Source of the DNA: Streptomyces sp. NBC_01707
GTDB lineage: Bacteria; Actinomycetota; Actinomycetes; Streptomycetales; Streptomycetaceae
Assembly: GCF_041438805.1 (NCBI RefSeq)
Contig: NZ_CP109190.1
Coordinates: 1,054,001-1,118,000, forward strand
Direction of reading: 5' to 3'
Length of the DNA: 64,000 bases
Shown: in pieces, positions 31,185 through 40,177 of the stretch
How the letters are laid out: each line of letters opens with the position of its first letter
Numbering within the stretch: position 1 is the first letter of the stretch
The notes under the pieces: model-generated
The model's database searches: none
What the model saw: only the letters and a program-made list of their open reading frames with translations
Told to the model about the DNA's origin: nothing
Translations under genes and position numbers: made by a program

Positions 31185-33053
31185 ATGCGCACGTCTATCG
31201 CCACTGTCTCCGTCAGCGGATCCCTGACCGAGAAGCTGGAGGCTGTCGCCCGTGCCGGGTTCGACGGTGTGGAGATCTTCGAGAACGATCTGCTGGGGTG
31301 CCCGCTCTCCCCCGATCAGGTCCGAGCGCGAGCGGGGCAGCTCGGGCTCTCCATCGACCTCTACCAGCCGTTCCGAGACTTCGACTCGACCTCGCCCGAC
31401 CGCCTGCGGGCCAACCTGCGCCGCGCCGAGCACAAGTTCCGGCTGATGGAACGCCTCGGCGCCGACACTCTGCTCGTCTGCTCAAATGTGTCCACCGACG
31501 CCGTCAATGACGACGACCTCGCCGCGGAGCAGCTGCGCCTGCTCGCCGAGCGGGCGGCGGACCACGGCATCAGCATCGCGTACGAGGCACTGGCCTGGGG
31601 CCGGCACGTGGGCACGTATCTGCACGCGTGGCGGATCGTCCGGGCGGCCGACCACCCGAACCTCGGAATCTGCCTGGACAGTTTCCACATCCTGTCGCGC
31701 GGCACAGACCCCGGCGGCATCGAGGCGATTCCGGGCGAGAAGATCTTCTTCCTCCAACTGGCCGACGCGCCGCTCCTCGCCATGGACGTGCTCCAGTGGA
31801 GCCGTCACTACCGCTGCTTTCCCGGCCAGGGCGGCTTCGACCTGACGGGGCTGCTCGCGCACGTCCTGCGCACCGGCTACGCGGGGCCGCTCTCCCTGGA
31901 GATCTTCAACGACAACTTCCGGCAGGCCGACACCGGACGGACCGCCGTCGATGCAATGCGGTCGCTGATAGCGCTGGAGGAGTCCGTCGCCGATATCCTC
32001 ACCACCGGTTCCTCTCTGCCCCGGCCAGGGCAACCCGGCGGCTTCGCCTTCGCCGAGATCGCCACCCCGGACCCCGGGCGCCTCGGCGGGCTGCTCGGCG
32101 CTCTGGGCTTCGCCCGTGCCGGTCAGCACGCCACCAAGCCGGTCGAGCTGTGGGAGCAGTCCGGTGCCAGGATCCTCCTCAACCGGACGGTCCCGGAGGC
32201 CGCCGACGACGGCGCCACCTCTTTGGTGGCGCTCGGACTGGACTCGCCGGATCCGGCGATCTCCGCCGCGCGCGCCAAGGCACTGCTGTCGCCGGTACTT
32301 CCCCGGCACCGCGCGCCCGACGAGGCGCCGCTCGACGCCGTGGCGGCGCCGGACGGCACCGAGCTGTTCTTCTGCGACTCCGCGAAGCCGCTGTGGCGCG
32401 AGGACTTCTCCCCAGTCGTCCCGCCCAAGGACGGGACGGGCTCCGTACGCTCGATCGACCACGTCGTGCTCGCACATCCGTGGGACCAGTTCGACGAGGC
32501 CGCGCTCTTCTACCGGTCAGTACTCGGCCTGCGGCCGCACGAAAGTGTCGAAGTCGCCGACCCATACGGGCTGCTGCGCAGCCGGGCCATGACGAATGCG
32601 GCCGGCACGCTCAGGCTGGTGCTCAACATGGCGAAGGTCGGCCCGCGCGGCCTGCCGGGCCAGCACATAGCCCTCGCCGACGACGACATTCGCGCGACCG
32701 CCCGCCGTCTCCGGGGCCTGCCGGACAAGGTGACGCTGCCGATCTCCGACAACTACTACCACGATCTGCGGGCCCGCTTCGACCTCGGAGAAGAGCGCCA
32801 CCGGGAACTGCGCGAGCTGGGGCTGTTGTACGACCGGGATGAGAAGGGCGAGTTCCTGCACCTGTACACCGTCACGGTCGGCCGGGTCTTCTTCGAACTG
32901 GTGCAACGCGTCGACGGCTACCGGGGTTTCGGCATGGCCAACGCCCCGGCCAGGCTGGCCGCCCAGCACGCGCCTGCCCCTGCCCCGGTGGATCCCCAAT
33001 TGCTGACAGGAGCCGGGGCTGACGCGGGTCACCGAACCGAGATGAGCGGCTGA
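31185..33053 (+). CDS. qsuB: 3-dehydroshikimate dehydratase fused to HPPD-like domain
   Basis: Two-domain protein (622 aa) like QsuB of Corynebacterium. Residues about 1-275 are a TIM-barrel sugar-phosphate isomerase/epimerase-type dehydratase converting 3-dehydroshikimate to protocatechuate (VARAGFDGVEIFENDLLG, CLDSFHILSRGTDPGGIEAI, PLSLEIFNDNFRQAD). Residues about 285-600 form a 4-hydroxyphenylpyruvate-dioxygenase-like vicinal-oxygen-chelate module with candidate metal ligands in SIDHVVLAHPWDQFDE, GQHIALADDDI and FFELVQRVDGYRGFG. Start ATG 31185 has GGAG upstream; 13 bp separate it from qsuD. Last gene of the operon. No protocatechuate ring-cleavage genes are in the window. Confidence 0.93.
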   Translation: MRTSIATVSVSGSLTEKLEAVARAGFDGVEIFENDLLGCPLSPDQVRARAGQLGLSIDLYQPFRDFDSTSPDRLRANLRRAEHKFRLMERLGADTLLVCSNVSTDAVNDDDLAAEQLRLLAERAADHGISIAYEALAWGRHVGTYLHAWRIVRAADHPNLGICLDSFHILSRGTDPGGIEAIPGEKIFFLQLADAPLLAMDVLQWSRHYRCFPGQGGFDLTGLLAHVLRTGYAGPLSLEIFNDNFRQADTGRTAVDAMRSLIALEESVADILTTGSSLPRPGQPGGFAFAEIATPDPGRLGGLLGALGFARAGQHATKPVELWEQSGARILLNRTVPEAADDGATSLVALGLDSPDPAISAARAKALLSPVLPRHRAPDEAPLDAVAAPDGTELFFCDSAKPLWREDFSPVVPPKDGTGSVRSIDHVVLAHPWDQFDEAALFYRSVLGLRPHESVEVADPYGLLRSRAMTNAAGTLRLVLNMAKVGPRGLPGQHIALADDDIRATARRLRGLPDKVTLPISDNYYHDLRARFDLGEERHRELRELGLLYDRDEKGEFLHLYTVTVGRVFFELVQRVDGYRGFGMANAPARLAAQHAPAPAPVDPQLLTGAGADAGHRTEMSG

Positions 33054-33149
33054 GCCCGGCCAGGCGATGGGGCCTGACCACCTCTAAGCCGCCTGCGCCG
33101 AAGCGTTCGACGACCATCCCGGCGCGTCGGTCATCCAAGCTTCCCGGGC

Positions 33150-33407
33150 CTGGGTTCCCTATCCAAAGCCCGAGTTCTGGCCGAGATCGGCGACGACCGG
33201 AGCGCGGCATCCAGCACCGCATCGCGAGGAAAGGAGTCGAGTCCTCACAGCGACCGGGTCGCCACCGCTGGACCGTCGAACGCACCATGGCCTGGCTCGC
33301 CGGTTCCCGCTGCCTCCACCGGCGCTACGAGCGCAAAGCCGAGCACTTCCTCGCCTTCACGCGCATCGCCTGCACCCTCATCTGCTGCCGCAGACTCACC
33401 CGGTTTT
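33150..33407 (+). pseudogene. IS5-family transposase C-terminal fragment
   Basis: A plus-strand frame without start encodes the end of an IS5-group DDE transposase: RIARKGVESSQRPGRHRWTV, then ERTMAWLAG and RRYERKAEHFLAFTRIACTL. These are the catalytic-Glu block and C-terminal helix of the family. Everything upstream is missing, and the frame runs on into unrelated sequence. It lies just behind the quinate operon. Confidence 0.75.
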
Positions 33408-33604
33408 TGCGTGAGGGACCCGAACGGGGAATTGCGGAGGGCCTTGGAAGCGATGGAGCCGCCCCGGTTCCACACGATGGGGCCCGACGGCTTGCTGGTC
33501 GAACGGGACACCCTGAAGTCGCCTTGTTCTCGTACGCGACCGGGCCGGTCGACCGGGAGCAGGGGGAGGGGGCCGCTCCCGCGACCGGCCGGTTGCGCAC
33601 AGGA

Positions 33605-34975
33605 CTATCGTGCGATCTTCACCATCTTGCGGTTGAGGAACTCTCCGATCCCGAATTCGGCCAGCTCGCGACCGAACCCGGAGTTCTTGACACCCCCGAA
33701 GGGCAGGCTCGGCGAGTCGGCGAAGCAGGAATTGATGTACACCATGCCGGCCTCGATGCGGGTGGCCACTTGCTGGGCGTGGTCGATGTCGGCGTCGAAG
33801 ACGTAACTGCCCAGGCCGAACCTGGTGGCGTTGGCCAGCCGGATCGCCTCGTCCTCGTTGTCCACCACGTAGAAGGACAGCACCGGACCGAAAGCCTCCT
33901 CGTGGTAGAGCGGATTGTCCTCGGTGATGTCCGTGATGATCGTCGGCTCGACGTAGAAGCCGGGGCGATCGACACGGTTGCCCCCGTGGACGATACGGCC
34001 TCCGGCATCCTTGGCTTCCTGGATCTGCCGGAGCAGTCCTTCCAGGGCCCGTTCGCTGGACAGAGGCCCGACCTGGGTGTCCTCGTCCTTGGGGTCACCC
34101 ACCTTGATCTCGGAGAAGCGTTCCTTGAGGGCGGCCAGCATCTGCGCACCGCGTTCCCTGCCGACCACGATCACACGCTTGATGTTGACGCAGCCCTGGC
34201 CCGAGTTGTAGGTGCGGCCCATGACGACCTGCTCGACCGCATGGTCCAGGGGCGCACCGTCCAGGATCAGGGCCGGGTCGCTGCCGCCCAGCTCCAGAAC
34301 CGCCTTCTTGAGGTTGCGACCGGCGCGTTCACCGACGGCAGTTCCTGCTCGCTCGCTGCCGGTGAGGGTGACGCCGCGCACCCGGAAGTCGTCGACCAGC
34401 TTGCCGATCTGCTCGATGCTGCAGAACAGGTTCGTGTAGGCCCCTTGCGGTGCGCCCGCCTCCTGGAAGAGCCGGGCAAAGGCCAGGGCGGACTGCGGGA
34501 CACTTTCCGCGTGCTTCATCAGGACCACGTTGCCCGCGACCAGCTGGGACGCGGCGACGCGGGCCAGCTGGTAGTAGGGGAAGCTCCACGGCTCGATCGC
34601 GAGGATGACGCCGATGGGTTCGGTGATCAGCTTCGCGTCGGGCTCGCCGGGCAGCTCCTTCTCGGCGAGGAACTTCTCCCCGTGCCCGGCGTAGTAGTCG
34701 AGGATGTCGGCGACGAGATCGACCTCGAAGTAGCCGAAGCGGGTGACCTTGCCCATCTCGAGAGTCAGGTATTCCACGTACTCGTCCCGCTTCTCGCGCA
34801 GGATCTCAGCAGCCCGGGCGACGATGCGGGCTCGCTCCGCGACCGGCCTGAACTTCCAGTCCTCGCGGTAGAGCCTGGCCGCGGTGTCCAGCGCCGCGAA
34901 TACCTCGTCGTCCGACTGGAGCGGGAATTCCTTCACGAATTCTCCGGTGGCCGGGTTGATCGTCCGAAAGCTCAT
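33605..34975 (-). CDS. Aldehyde dehydrogenase, succinate-semialdehyde dehydrogenase type
   Basis: NAD(P)-dependent dehydrogenase (456 aa) of the succinate-semialdehyde group. Starts MSFRTINPATGEFVKEFPLQ (the family INPATGE start), has VILAIEPWSFPYYQLARVA, the KKAVLELGGSDPALIL Glu block, catalytic Cys near residue 262 in SGQGCVNIKR, and SLPFGGVKNSGFGRELAEFG. Start ATG 34975 with AAGGAG upstream; a longer open frame would overlap the GFA gene. It is 34 bp downstream of the GFA-family gene in the same direction, so likely co-transcribed. Confidence 0.92.
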   Translation of the reverse strand: MSFRTINPATGEFVKEFPLQSDDEVFAALDTAARLYREDWKFRPVAERARIVARAAEILREKRDEYVEYLTLEMGKVTRFGYFEVDLVADILDYYAGHGEKFLAEKELPGEPDAKLITEPIGVILAIEPWSFPYYQLARVAASQLVAGNVVLMKHAESVPQSALAFARLFQEAGAPQGAYTNLFCSIEQIGKLVDDFRVRGVTLTGSERAGTAVGERAGRNLKKAVLELGGSDPALILDGAPLDHAVEQVVMGRTYNSGQGCVNIKRVIVVGRERGAQMLAALKERFSEIKVGDPKDEDTQVGPLSSERALEGLLRQIQEAKDAGGRIVHGGNRVDRPGFYVEPTIITDITEDNPLYHEEAFGPVLSFYVVDNEDEAIRLANATRFGLGSYVFDADIDHAQQVATRIEAGMVYINSCFADSPSLPFGGVKNSGFGRELAEFGIGEFLNRKMVKIAR

Positions 34976-35009
34976 GCTGTGCTCCTTGTGATGTTCTGAT
35001 TGTGTGCCG

Positions 35010-35447
35010 CTACTTCGCGTCGCCGTCGAACTGCGCTCGGTGCTCGGCCGGGGCGATCCAGTCCTGAGCGCGGCGCAGCCACACCTCAGCGGTCGGCTCC
35101 AGGCCCGTGGGATCGTCGAGGGTGCCGGCCTTGACGATGATGAGATCGGGCCGTTCGTGCAGGACGGTGAGGATGGGAGTGCCGCAGTCGCCGCAGAAGA
35201 GCCGGTCGCGCAGGTTGCCGTTCTCGACGCCGGTGGTCCGGTACGACTTGGGCGTCCCCTTGATGTCCAGGGCATCGCGTGCCACAAGGACGTTCACCGA
35301 GAATGCGGAGCCGGTGTGACGCTGGCAGTGGCCGCAATGGCACACGATGACGGCCTCGGGTTCTGCATCCAATCGGTAGCTGATCGAGCCGCACAGGCAA
35401 CGTCCGGTGCGCGTGTGGCGGCTGGGGGTCAGATCGGTGTCGCTCAT
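35010..35447 (-). CDS. GFA-family zinc protein
   Basis: Small zinc-binding protein (145 aa) of the glutathione-dependent formaldehyde-activating family. Zinc cysteines: GRCLCGSISY, VCHCGHCQRHTGSAFSVN and LFCGDCGTPI. In actinobacteria, which lack glutathione, its aldehyde- or thiol-adduct role is uncertain. Start 35447 (MSDTD) is chosen; a six-codon-longer start at 35465 is possible, and neither has a strong ribosome site. Forms a two-gene unit with the aldehyde dehydrogenase downstream, suggesting aldehyde detoxification. Confidence 0.88.
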   Translation of the reverse strand: MSDTDLTPSRHTRTGRCLCGSISYRLDAEPEAVIVCHCGHCQRHTGSAFSVNVLVARDALDIKGTPKSYRTTGVENGNLRDRLFCGDCGTPILTVLHERPDLIIVKAGTLDDPTGLEPTAEVWLRRAQDWIAPAEHRAQFDGDAK

Positions 35448-35533
35448 TCTCTGGGTCGCTTTCATTCGGGTCGCGGGCTTCTGACCGGCTGGTGGATCTT
35501 TGAGTGGGCAGAACAGAGGGTGCGTGCGCGGTA

Positions 35534-36739
35534 TCAGACGCTTGTGGGGAAGGCCCGCTTCTTGCCGGCTATGACGGTGGCGGCCGCGGCGATGAGGAGG
35601 ATCAGTGCCGCCCAGGTGATCGAGGCGGTGCCCAGCCCGGCGATCAGCAGACCGCCCAGGAAGCTGCCGACGGCGATGGAGGCGGAGAACACCGTGATGG
35701 TGATCGACTGGGCAATGTCAGCGGCATCCCGGGTCGCGTTGATCACCGCGCCCACGAACAGGCTCGGGGAACTGCCGAACGCGAAGCCCCACGCCGCGAC
35801 CGCGACATAGACCAGGATCGGCACCCCCGACACCACGCCCAGAACGAGCACGCTGACCCCGAAAACCACGGTGCTGACCACCACCAGCGTGCGCAGGTGA
35901 CGGTCGATGTTTGCGCCGACGACGACCACGCTGAGTACGGAGGTGACACCGAAGGTGAAAAGCACCCAGCCGGTCTGGCCCGACATCCCGACGTGAGAGA
36001 GCAGGTCGGTGACGTAGGTGTAGAGAAGGTTGTGCGCGATCATGTAGGTGGCCAGTGCGAACAGGATGGGCCGCAGCCCGGGGATGACCAGCACCTCCGA
36101 GAGCCGGATACGGGTCTCGACCGGCTGTCCGGGCAGGTTCGGGACGGCCGCCAGTACCCAGGCCATGGTCAGAGCTGTAACGGCGGCCGAGGCGTAGAAG
36201 GCGAGCTGCCAGCCGCCGATGCTGCTCAGCAGCGTCCCCAGCGGGATTCCGAGAGCCAGTCCGATCGGGGTTCCGGCCAGGGCGACAGCAATGGCGCGGC
36301 CCTGCCGTCCCTGCGGGGCGAGGCGGGCGGCGTAGCCGCCGAGCAACGGCCAGATGAGTCCGGTGCCCAGACCCGCGACGAAGCGCAGCGCCATCGTCAG
36401 CGTGTAGTCGCTGGACAACGCGGTGAGCGCGTTCGAGACGGCGACGACGGCGAGGGCGAGTTGTAGAACGTGCTTCCGCCGCCAGGTGGCGGTGGCCCGA
36501 GCCAGCGGGATGGCGCCCAGGGCGGTGGCCAGCGCGTACAGCGTGACCGTCTGGCCGGTCAGCGAGACGCTCGTGCCCAGCGTGCGGGTCATCTCCGGCA
36601 GCAGACCGGCCGGCAGACATTCGGTGAGGATGCTGATGAACCCGGCCAGAAAGAGGCCCAGCAGGGCCCTTGTCGGCAGGCGATTCTGCCGCGCAGTCGT
36701 CGGAATCGGTGCTGGGATTGTGGTGACAGTCTCGGTCAT
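35534..36739 (-). CDS. MFS drug/sugar exporter (AraJ/DHA1-like)
   Basis: Twelve-helix major-facilitator transporter (401 aa from MTETV). First helix LLGLFLAGFISILTECLPAG is typical of the AraJ/YdhP-like DHA1 group; VALAGTPIGLALGIPLGTLL in helix 5 fits the antiporter motif C (G-P-G-P-like) region. Start 36739 is preferred over the upstream in-frame ATG at 36793. Divergent from an XRE regulator gene, the usual sign of regulator-controlled efflux. Substrate unknown. Confidence 0.88.
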   Translation of the reverse strand: MTETVTTIPAPIPTTARQNRLPTRALLGLFLAGFISILTECLPAGLLPEMTRTLGTSVSLTGQTVTLYALATALGAIPLARATATWRRKHVLQLALAVVAVSNALTALSSDYTLTMALRFVAGLGTGLIWPLLGGYAARLAPQGRQGRAIAVALAGTPIGLALGIPLGTLLSSIGGWQLAFYASAAVTALTMAWVLAAVPNLPGQPVETRIRLSEVLVIPGLRPILFALATYMIAHNLLYTYVTDLLSHVGMSGQTGWVLFTFGVTSVLSVVVVGANIDRHLRTLVVVSTVVFGVSVLVLGVVSGVPILVYVAVAAWGFAFGSSPSLFVGAVINATRDAADIAQSITITVFSASIAVGSFLGGLLIAGLGTASITWAALILLIAAAATVIAGKKRAFPTSV

Positions 36740-36932
36740 GGTGCTGTTCCAGGGGCGGTCGGGGAGCCCTTCCGGGCGAGTGATGCCTGACAAGAGACGA
36801 AGCCGTCGATCAGGACGATTCGAGAGTCCATCGAGCGCGCGGGGTTAGCCAGACACTCACTTCGTCTACGTCACGCGGAGCTATCACTGACAGGGACAGG
36901 CTGAGCTGCACAAATCAAGCAATACTCGAAAC

Positions 36933-37889
36933 ATGGCAACCCACCACGCCGCCCATACCGGCGCTTCCCGGGCTGCGAAGCCGGCCCCGGAAGCAGAACC
37001 TCAGCAGCAGCCGCACGAGGATCTCGACCCACGCGCGGAACTGAGCGAGTTCCTGCGTACCCGACGGGATCGCCTCAAGCCGGCCGACGTCGGGCTCACC
37101 GACTACAGCCGACGGCGCCGTGTCCCGGGTCTGCGACGCGAGGAACTGGCACAGCTCGCCGGTGTGAGCGCGGCGTACTACACGCGATTCGAACAGGGCA
37201 ACGCGCGCAACGCTTCCCGCGAAGTGGTGGATGCCATCTCCCGCGTCCTCAGGCTCTCCGACGCCGAGCATGCCCACCTTCTGCAACTGGCTCAGCTCAA
37301 ACGACACTTCGCGAAAGGCGTCGAACCCCCACGCCAGCAGGTCAGGCCCGAGGTACGAGAACTCCTGACGGCCATGGAGGGCGTGCCGGCCTACGTATGG
37401 GGCCGCCGATCCGACGTGCTGGCATGGAACCAGACCGCCTCCGCCGTCTTCGGTGACTGGGCAGCCAGAGCTCCCCAGGACCGGAACTGGGCCAGAATCA
37501 CCTTCCTCGACCCCGCGTCCCGCAAGCTCTTCACGGACTGGGACACCAAAGCCCACGACGTGGTGGGACAACTGCGGCTGGGGGCGGGTCTGCATCCCGA
37601 CGACACACTGCTCGCGTCACTGATCGGTGAACTGTCCATGAAAAGCGAGGACTTCGGCAAGCTGTGGGCCGCGCACGACGTCAAGAGGAAGACCCACGGC
37701 ACCATGCGCCTGACGCACCCGCTCGTGGGCGACCTGACCCTGCGCTACGAGACGCTCGCACTCCCCGGCGACCAGGAACAGTCCCTGAGCACCTACCATG
37801 CCGAACCCGGGTCGCCGTCCGAGCAGGCATTGCGCCTGCTGGCCAGTTGGGGAGCAGACGCAACCCAAGAACGGTCCCCCGACAGGTGA
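36933..37889 (+). CDS. XRE regulator with MmyB-like ligand domain 1
   Basis: HTH transcription regulator (318 aa). XRE helix-turn-helix at about residues 35-100 (LRREELAQLAGVSAAYYTRF, EQGNARNASREVVDAISRVL), then an MmyB-like (PAS-type) ligand domain with YVWGRRSDVLAWNQTASAVF, LDPASRKLFTDWDTKAHD and MKSEDFGKLWAAHDVKRKTH. Divergent from the MFS gene across 193 bp, which it probably controls. The first 35 residues are low-complexity and may be disordered. Confidence 0.92.
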   Translation: MATHHAAHTGASRAAKPAPEAEPQQQPHEDLDPRAELSEFLRTRRDRLKPADVGLTDYSRRRRVPGLRREELAQLAGVSAAYYTRFEQGNARNASREVVDAISRVLRLSDAEHAHLLQLAQLKRHFAKGVEPPRQQVRPEVRELLTAMEGVPAYVWGRRSDVLAWNQTASAVFGDWAARAPQDRNWARITFLDPASRKLFTDWDTKAHDVVGQLRLGAGLHPDDTLLASLIGELSMKSEDFGKLWAAHDVKRKTHGTMRLTHPLVGDLTLRYETLALPGDQEQSLSTYHAEPGSPSEQALRLLASWGADATQERSPDR

Positions 37890-37914
37890 ACACTGAGTCT
37901 CGGTGGTCGATGTG

Positions 37915-38304
37915 TGATCTCCGGCCGTCCGACGAGGGCATCGTGAGCCGGGTCGGGACTGCGATCGATGGGCACCAGGGTTCCGTCCAGTATGACGAAC
38001 GCCTTGGTGGTCGCGACAGTCACCGCCTCCTCGAGGGTGGGTGCGCGTTTGGCCAGGACCTCCACGGCCTCGGTGATGTACCGGTAGACGGTGGCGATTC
38101 CGATATTGAAGCCGGCGGCGAGCTGGGCGTAGGTGTCACCGCACCGTAGATGGGCCAGGGCGAGCAGAGCCTGGCGGCGACAGGTCAACCGCCGCCACCG
38201 GGTGCCGATGCGGCGCCGCCGGGCAGCCAGTTCACGCGACAGCAGGCGTAACCCGGAGCTGGACAGATCGATCGCCGATGGATACACAAGCACACGAAGC
38301 TCCT
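37915..38304 (-). pseudogene. Truncated IS5/HARBI1-type transposase
   Basis: Minus-strand frame matches the first third of an actinobacterial IS5-group (HARBI1-like) transposase: LVYPSAIDLSSSGLRLLSRE, LAHLRCGDTYAQLAAGFNIG, IATVYRYITEAVEVLA and FVILDGTLVPIDR. Homology then breaks off where the first catalytic Asp block should continue, and the rest is absent. It sits between the XRE gene and a hypothetical gene on the other strand. Confidence 0.75.
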
Positions 38305-38394
38305 GGAAGTCGGTGTCGGGTACTGCGGTTCTCGTCATCAAGAGCTTGGCCGACCTCGGCAGCCGGAAGAGAACCAGGAGGCGAGTGCACACCC

Positions 38395-38937
38395 GTGGAT
38401 GCCCAAGTCATGGTGACCTGGCAGTCGGGCGACGTGGGTGTCGCCGGCGAGGTTCTGTCCAGCGGCGGTTGGCAGGCGCTGCGTGACGTGTCGGAGTGGC
38501 GAATCCGAGAACGGAGCTTCTTCGGTGACGTCACCCTGAGGGTCAGTGACACCGAGTTCCGGTTTCCGCGTGTCGCCATCGTCGACTTCATCATGTCCTG
38601 GCGCTTCGGCTTGGAGCAGCTGGCCCTGAGGAGCCAGGGGCATGTTGAGCTGGCGGACAACGGGGAGCGAGTCAGTCTGATTTGTGATGCCTCCACTGTG
38701 GTGCTGTCGTCTCCCTACGACCAGCGATCAGCGTCCTGCCTGTTCGTCGACCTCCTGGCTGCGATCCTCAGGTTTGCCCAGACCGCCTTGGACGAGGTGA
38801 CGCGGGCCTACCCGGACCTGCTGGTCCACGACCTAGTAGAGGGTCTGTTCCGTGGCCTCGGGATGAGAGGGCTTGGGCGGGAGCAGTATCAACGCCACAG
38901 CGCAGCCGCAGCAAAGTGCCGCAGCCGCGAAGCATGA
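38395..38937 (+). CDS. Hypothetical protein, 180 aa
   Basis: Unrecognised cytoplasmic protein. A coherent sequence is seen from VMVTWQSGDVGVAGEVLSSG through FFGDVTLRVSDTEFRFPRVA and CLFVDLLAAILRFAQTALDE. GTG 38395 is chosen as start with AGGAGG 13 bases upstream; ATG 38410 is the alternative. The open frame extends 5' into the transposase relic but has no ribosome site there. The stop overlaps the next gene's ATG (ATGA), which supports both being real and co-translated. It may be one half of a small two-gene immunity- or DUF-type unit; no function is claimed. Confidence 0.6.
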   Translation: MDAQVMVTWQSGDVGVAGEVLSSGGWQALRDVSEWRIRERSFFGDVTLRVSDTEFRFPRVAIVDFIMSWRFGLEQLALRSQGHVELADNGERVSLICDASTVVLSSPYDQRSASCLFVDLLAAILRFAQTALDEVTRAYPDLLVHDLVEGLFRGLGMRGLGREQYQRHSAAAAKCRSREA

Positions 38938-39209
38938 CGAGCGGAAGCTCACGGGCTCACCTTGAGGACATCCCACAGCAGGAGTGGTCCCGCAGGCGAG
39001 AGTCTCTGGCGGCAGAGTGGAAAGGGCTCAATGAGTGGCGGCGGCTCTCAGATCCGCTGGAGGTCCATTGGAGCCGCCACCGTCCGACGACGTTGAATTC
39101 AGCAATGGATGTCAGAGACTTTCTGAGCTGTAGCGCTACCTGGATCGGTCAACGCGGGTCATTGGGCCTGGCCTCTCGGTCTCACAGCTACCGCGGGCCA
39201 GGAGGGTGA
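38934..39209 (+). CDS. Hypothetical protein, 91 aa
   Basis: Small protein coupled to the preceding gene by an ATGA overlap. Reads SSRAHLEDIPQQEWSRRRES, then EWKGLNEWRRLSDPLEVHWS and AMDVRDFL. The Trp/Arg-rich sequence looks like a genuine conserved small protein, but I do not recognise it. No signal or membrane segment. Confidence rests mainly on the coupling. Confidence 0.5.
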   Translation: MTSGSSRAHLEDIPQQEWSRRRESLAAEWKGLNEWRRLSDPLEVHWSRHRPTTLNSAMDVRDFLSCSATWIGQRGSLGLASRSHSYRGPGG

Positions 39210-39366
39210 CGCACCTGCTTTCACGGACAGGTCGGAGGAAGCGGAGCACAGGCGAAACGTCGGGCGCATCCGGATGGGCGGGGTGTTGGCCCAGCTGTAG
39301 GTGCGCCGTACGTGCTTCTGCACGCCCTATCCCTCATGCGGGTGGCGAATGGCATCATTGCTGCCC

Positions 39367-39993
39367 ATGACCTCCGGGCCTGGCTTCCGCCTCGTGCGCG
39401 CCGCGGTGTTCGCCGCCGTGTGCGTGGCAGTGACGGCTCTCGGACACGCCTTGATGTCGCAGGCGGTTCCGGGTTGGGCGGTGGGCTATGCGTTCGCCGC
39501 AACGACTGCGGGAGCGTGGTGGCTGGCCGGTCGTCGTGAGCGTGGTGTGCTGGCGGTGACGGGCGCGACCGTGGTGACCCAGATCGCCCTGCATGGCTGG
39601 TTCCACCTCGCCCAGGCCTTCGTCGCCGCACCGTCGGGTGTCGGCGAGATGGCTGCCGGCCATCAGTCTTCGGCCGCCGCGAGCGCGATGCCCATGAGCA
39701 CCGCCGCTATGGGTGGTTGGTCCACCGGCATGTTCACCGCTCACGTCCTGGCCGCAGTCCTGTGCGGGCTGTGGCTGTGGCGCGGGGAGGCCGCGGCCTT
39801 CCAGCTCGGCCGATCCCTGGCCATGTGCCTCCTGGCTCCACTGCGCCGGGCCTCACGCGTTCAAGCCGTCGTCACCCTGCCCGCCCCTGCGACACCCGCG
39901 TCCTCCCACGTCCCCCCACGCCTGGACCAACAGGCGGCCCTGTGTCACGCCGTCACACGGCGCGGCCCGCCGCAGCCGGCGATCTGCTTCTGA
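39367..39993 (+). CDS. Small multi-helix membrane protein
   Basis: Integral membrane protein (208 aa from MTSGPG) with about five hydrophobic helices: RAAVFAAVCVAVTALGHALM, VGYAFAATTAGAWWLAG, VLAVTGATVVTQIALHGWF and MFTAHVLAAVLCGLWLW. A His/Met-bearing loop (about residues 95-120) could touch metal. The upstream start MASLLP at 39349 is an alternative. It precedes a PepSY membrane protein on the same strand by 184 bp; such pairs are common in Streptomyces, possibly linked to metal handling (inference). Confidence 0.65.
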   Translation: MTSGPGFRLVRAAVFAAVCVAVTALGHALMSQAVPGWAVGYAFAATTAGAWWLAGRRERGVLAVTGATVVTQIALHGWFHLAQAFVAAPSGVGEMAAGHQSSAAASAMPMSTAAMGGWSTGMFTAHVLAAVLCGLWLWRGEAAAFQLGRSLAMCLLAPLRRASRVQAVVTLPAPATPASSHVPPRLDQQAALCHAVTRRGPPQPAICF

Positions 39994-40177
39994 CCGTCCG
40001 TCTCGCTCATTTGCGATGACGGGCGCAGTCCGGCGTGCCCGCACGCACCGCTCACCCGGCGCCTTCCCACGCTCGGGCTGCAGGCGTGCAACGCCGTACC
40101 GCCCTTGAGGCGGACTGAATCGTCGACTTCACGAGCGCCCGCGCCCAACGTGCCGGGTGCCGATTGGGGATGCACGC

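Noticed and set aside
2002..33407. Calling the 2-33 kb block a composite transposon
   Set aside because: The two transposase scraps seem to belong to different IS5 subgroups, neither has ends or target duplications visible, and the modules look independently assembled.
33287..34999. 570-codon plus-strand frame over the succinate-semialdehyde-type dehydrogenase
   Set aside because: Only its first 40 codons (transposase tail) are protein-like; the rest is a shadow of the dehydrogenase.
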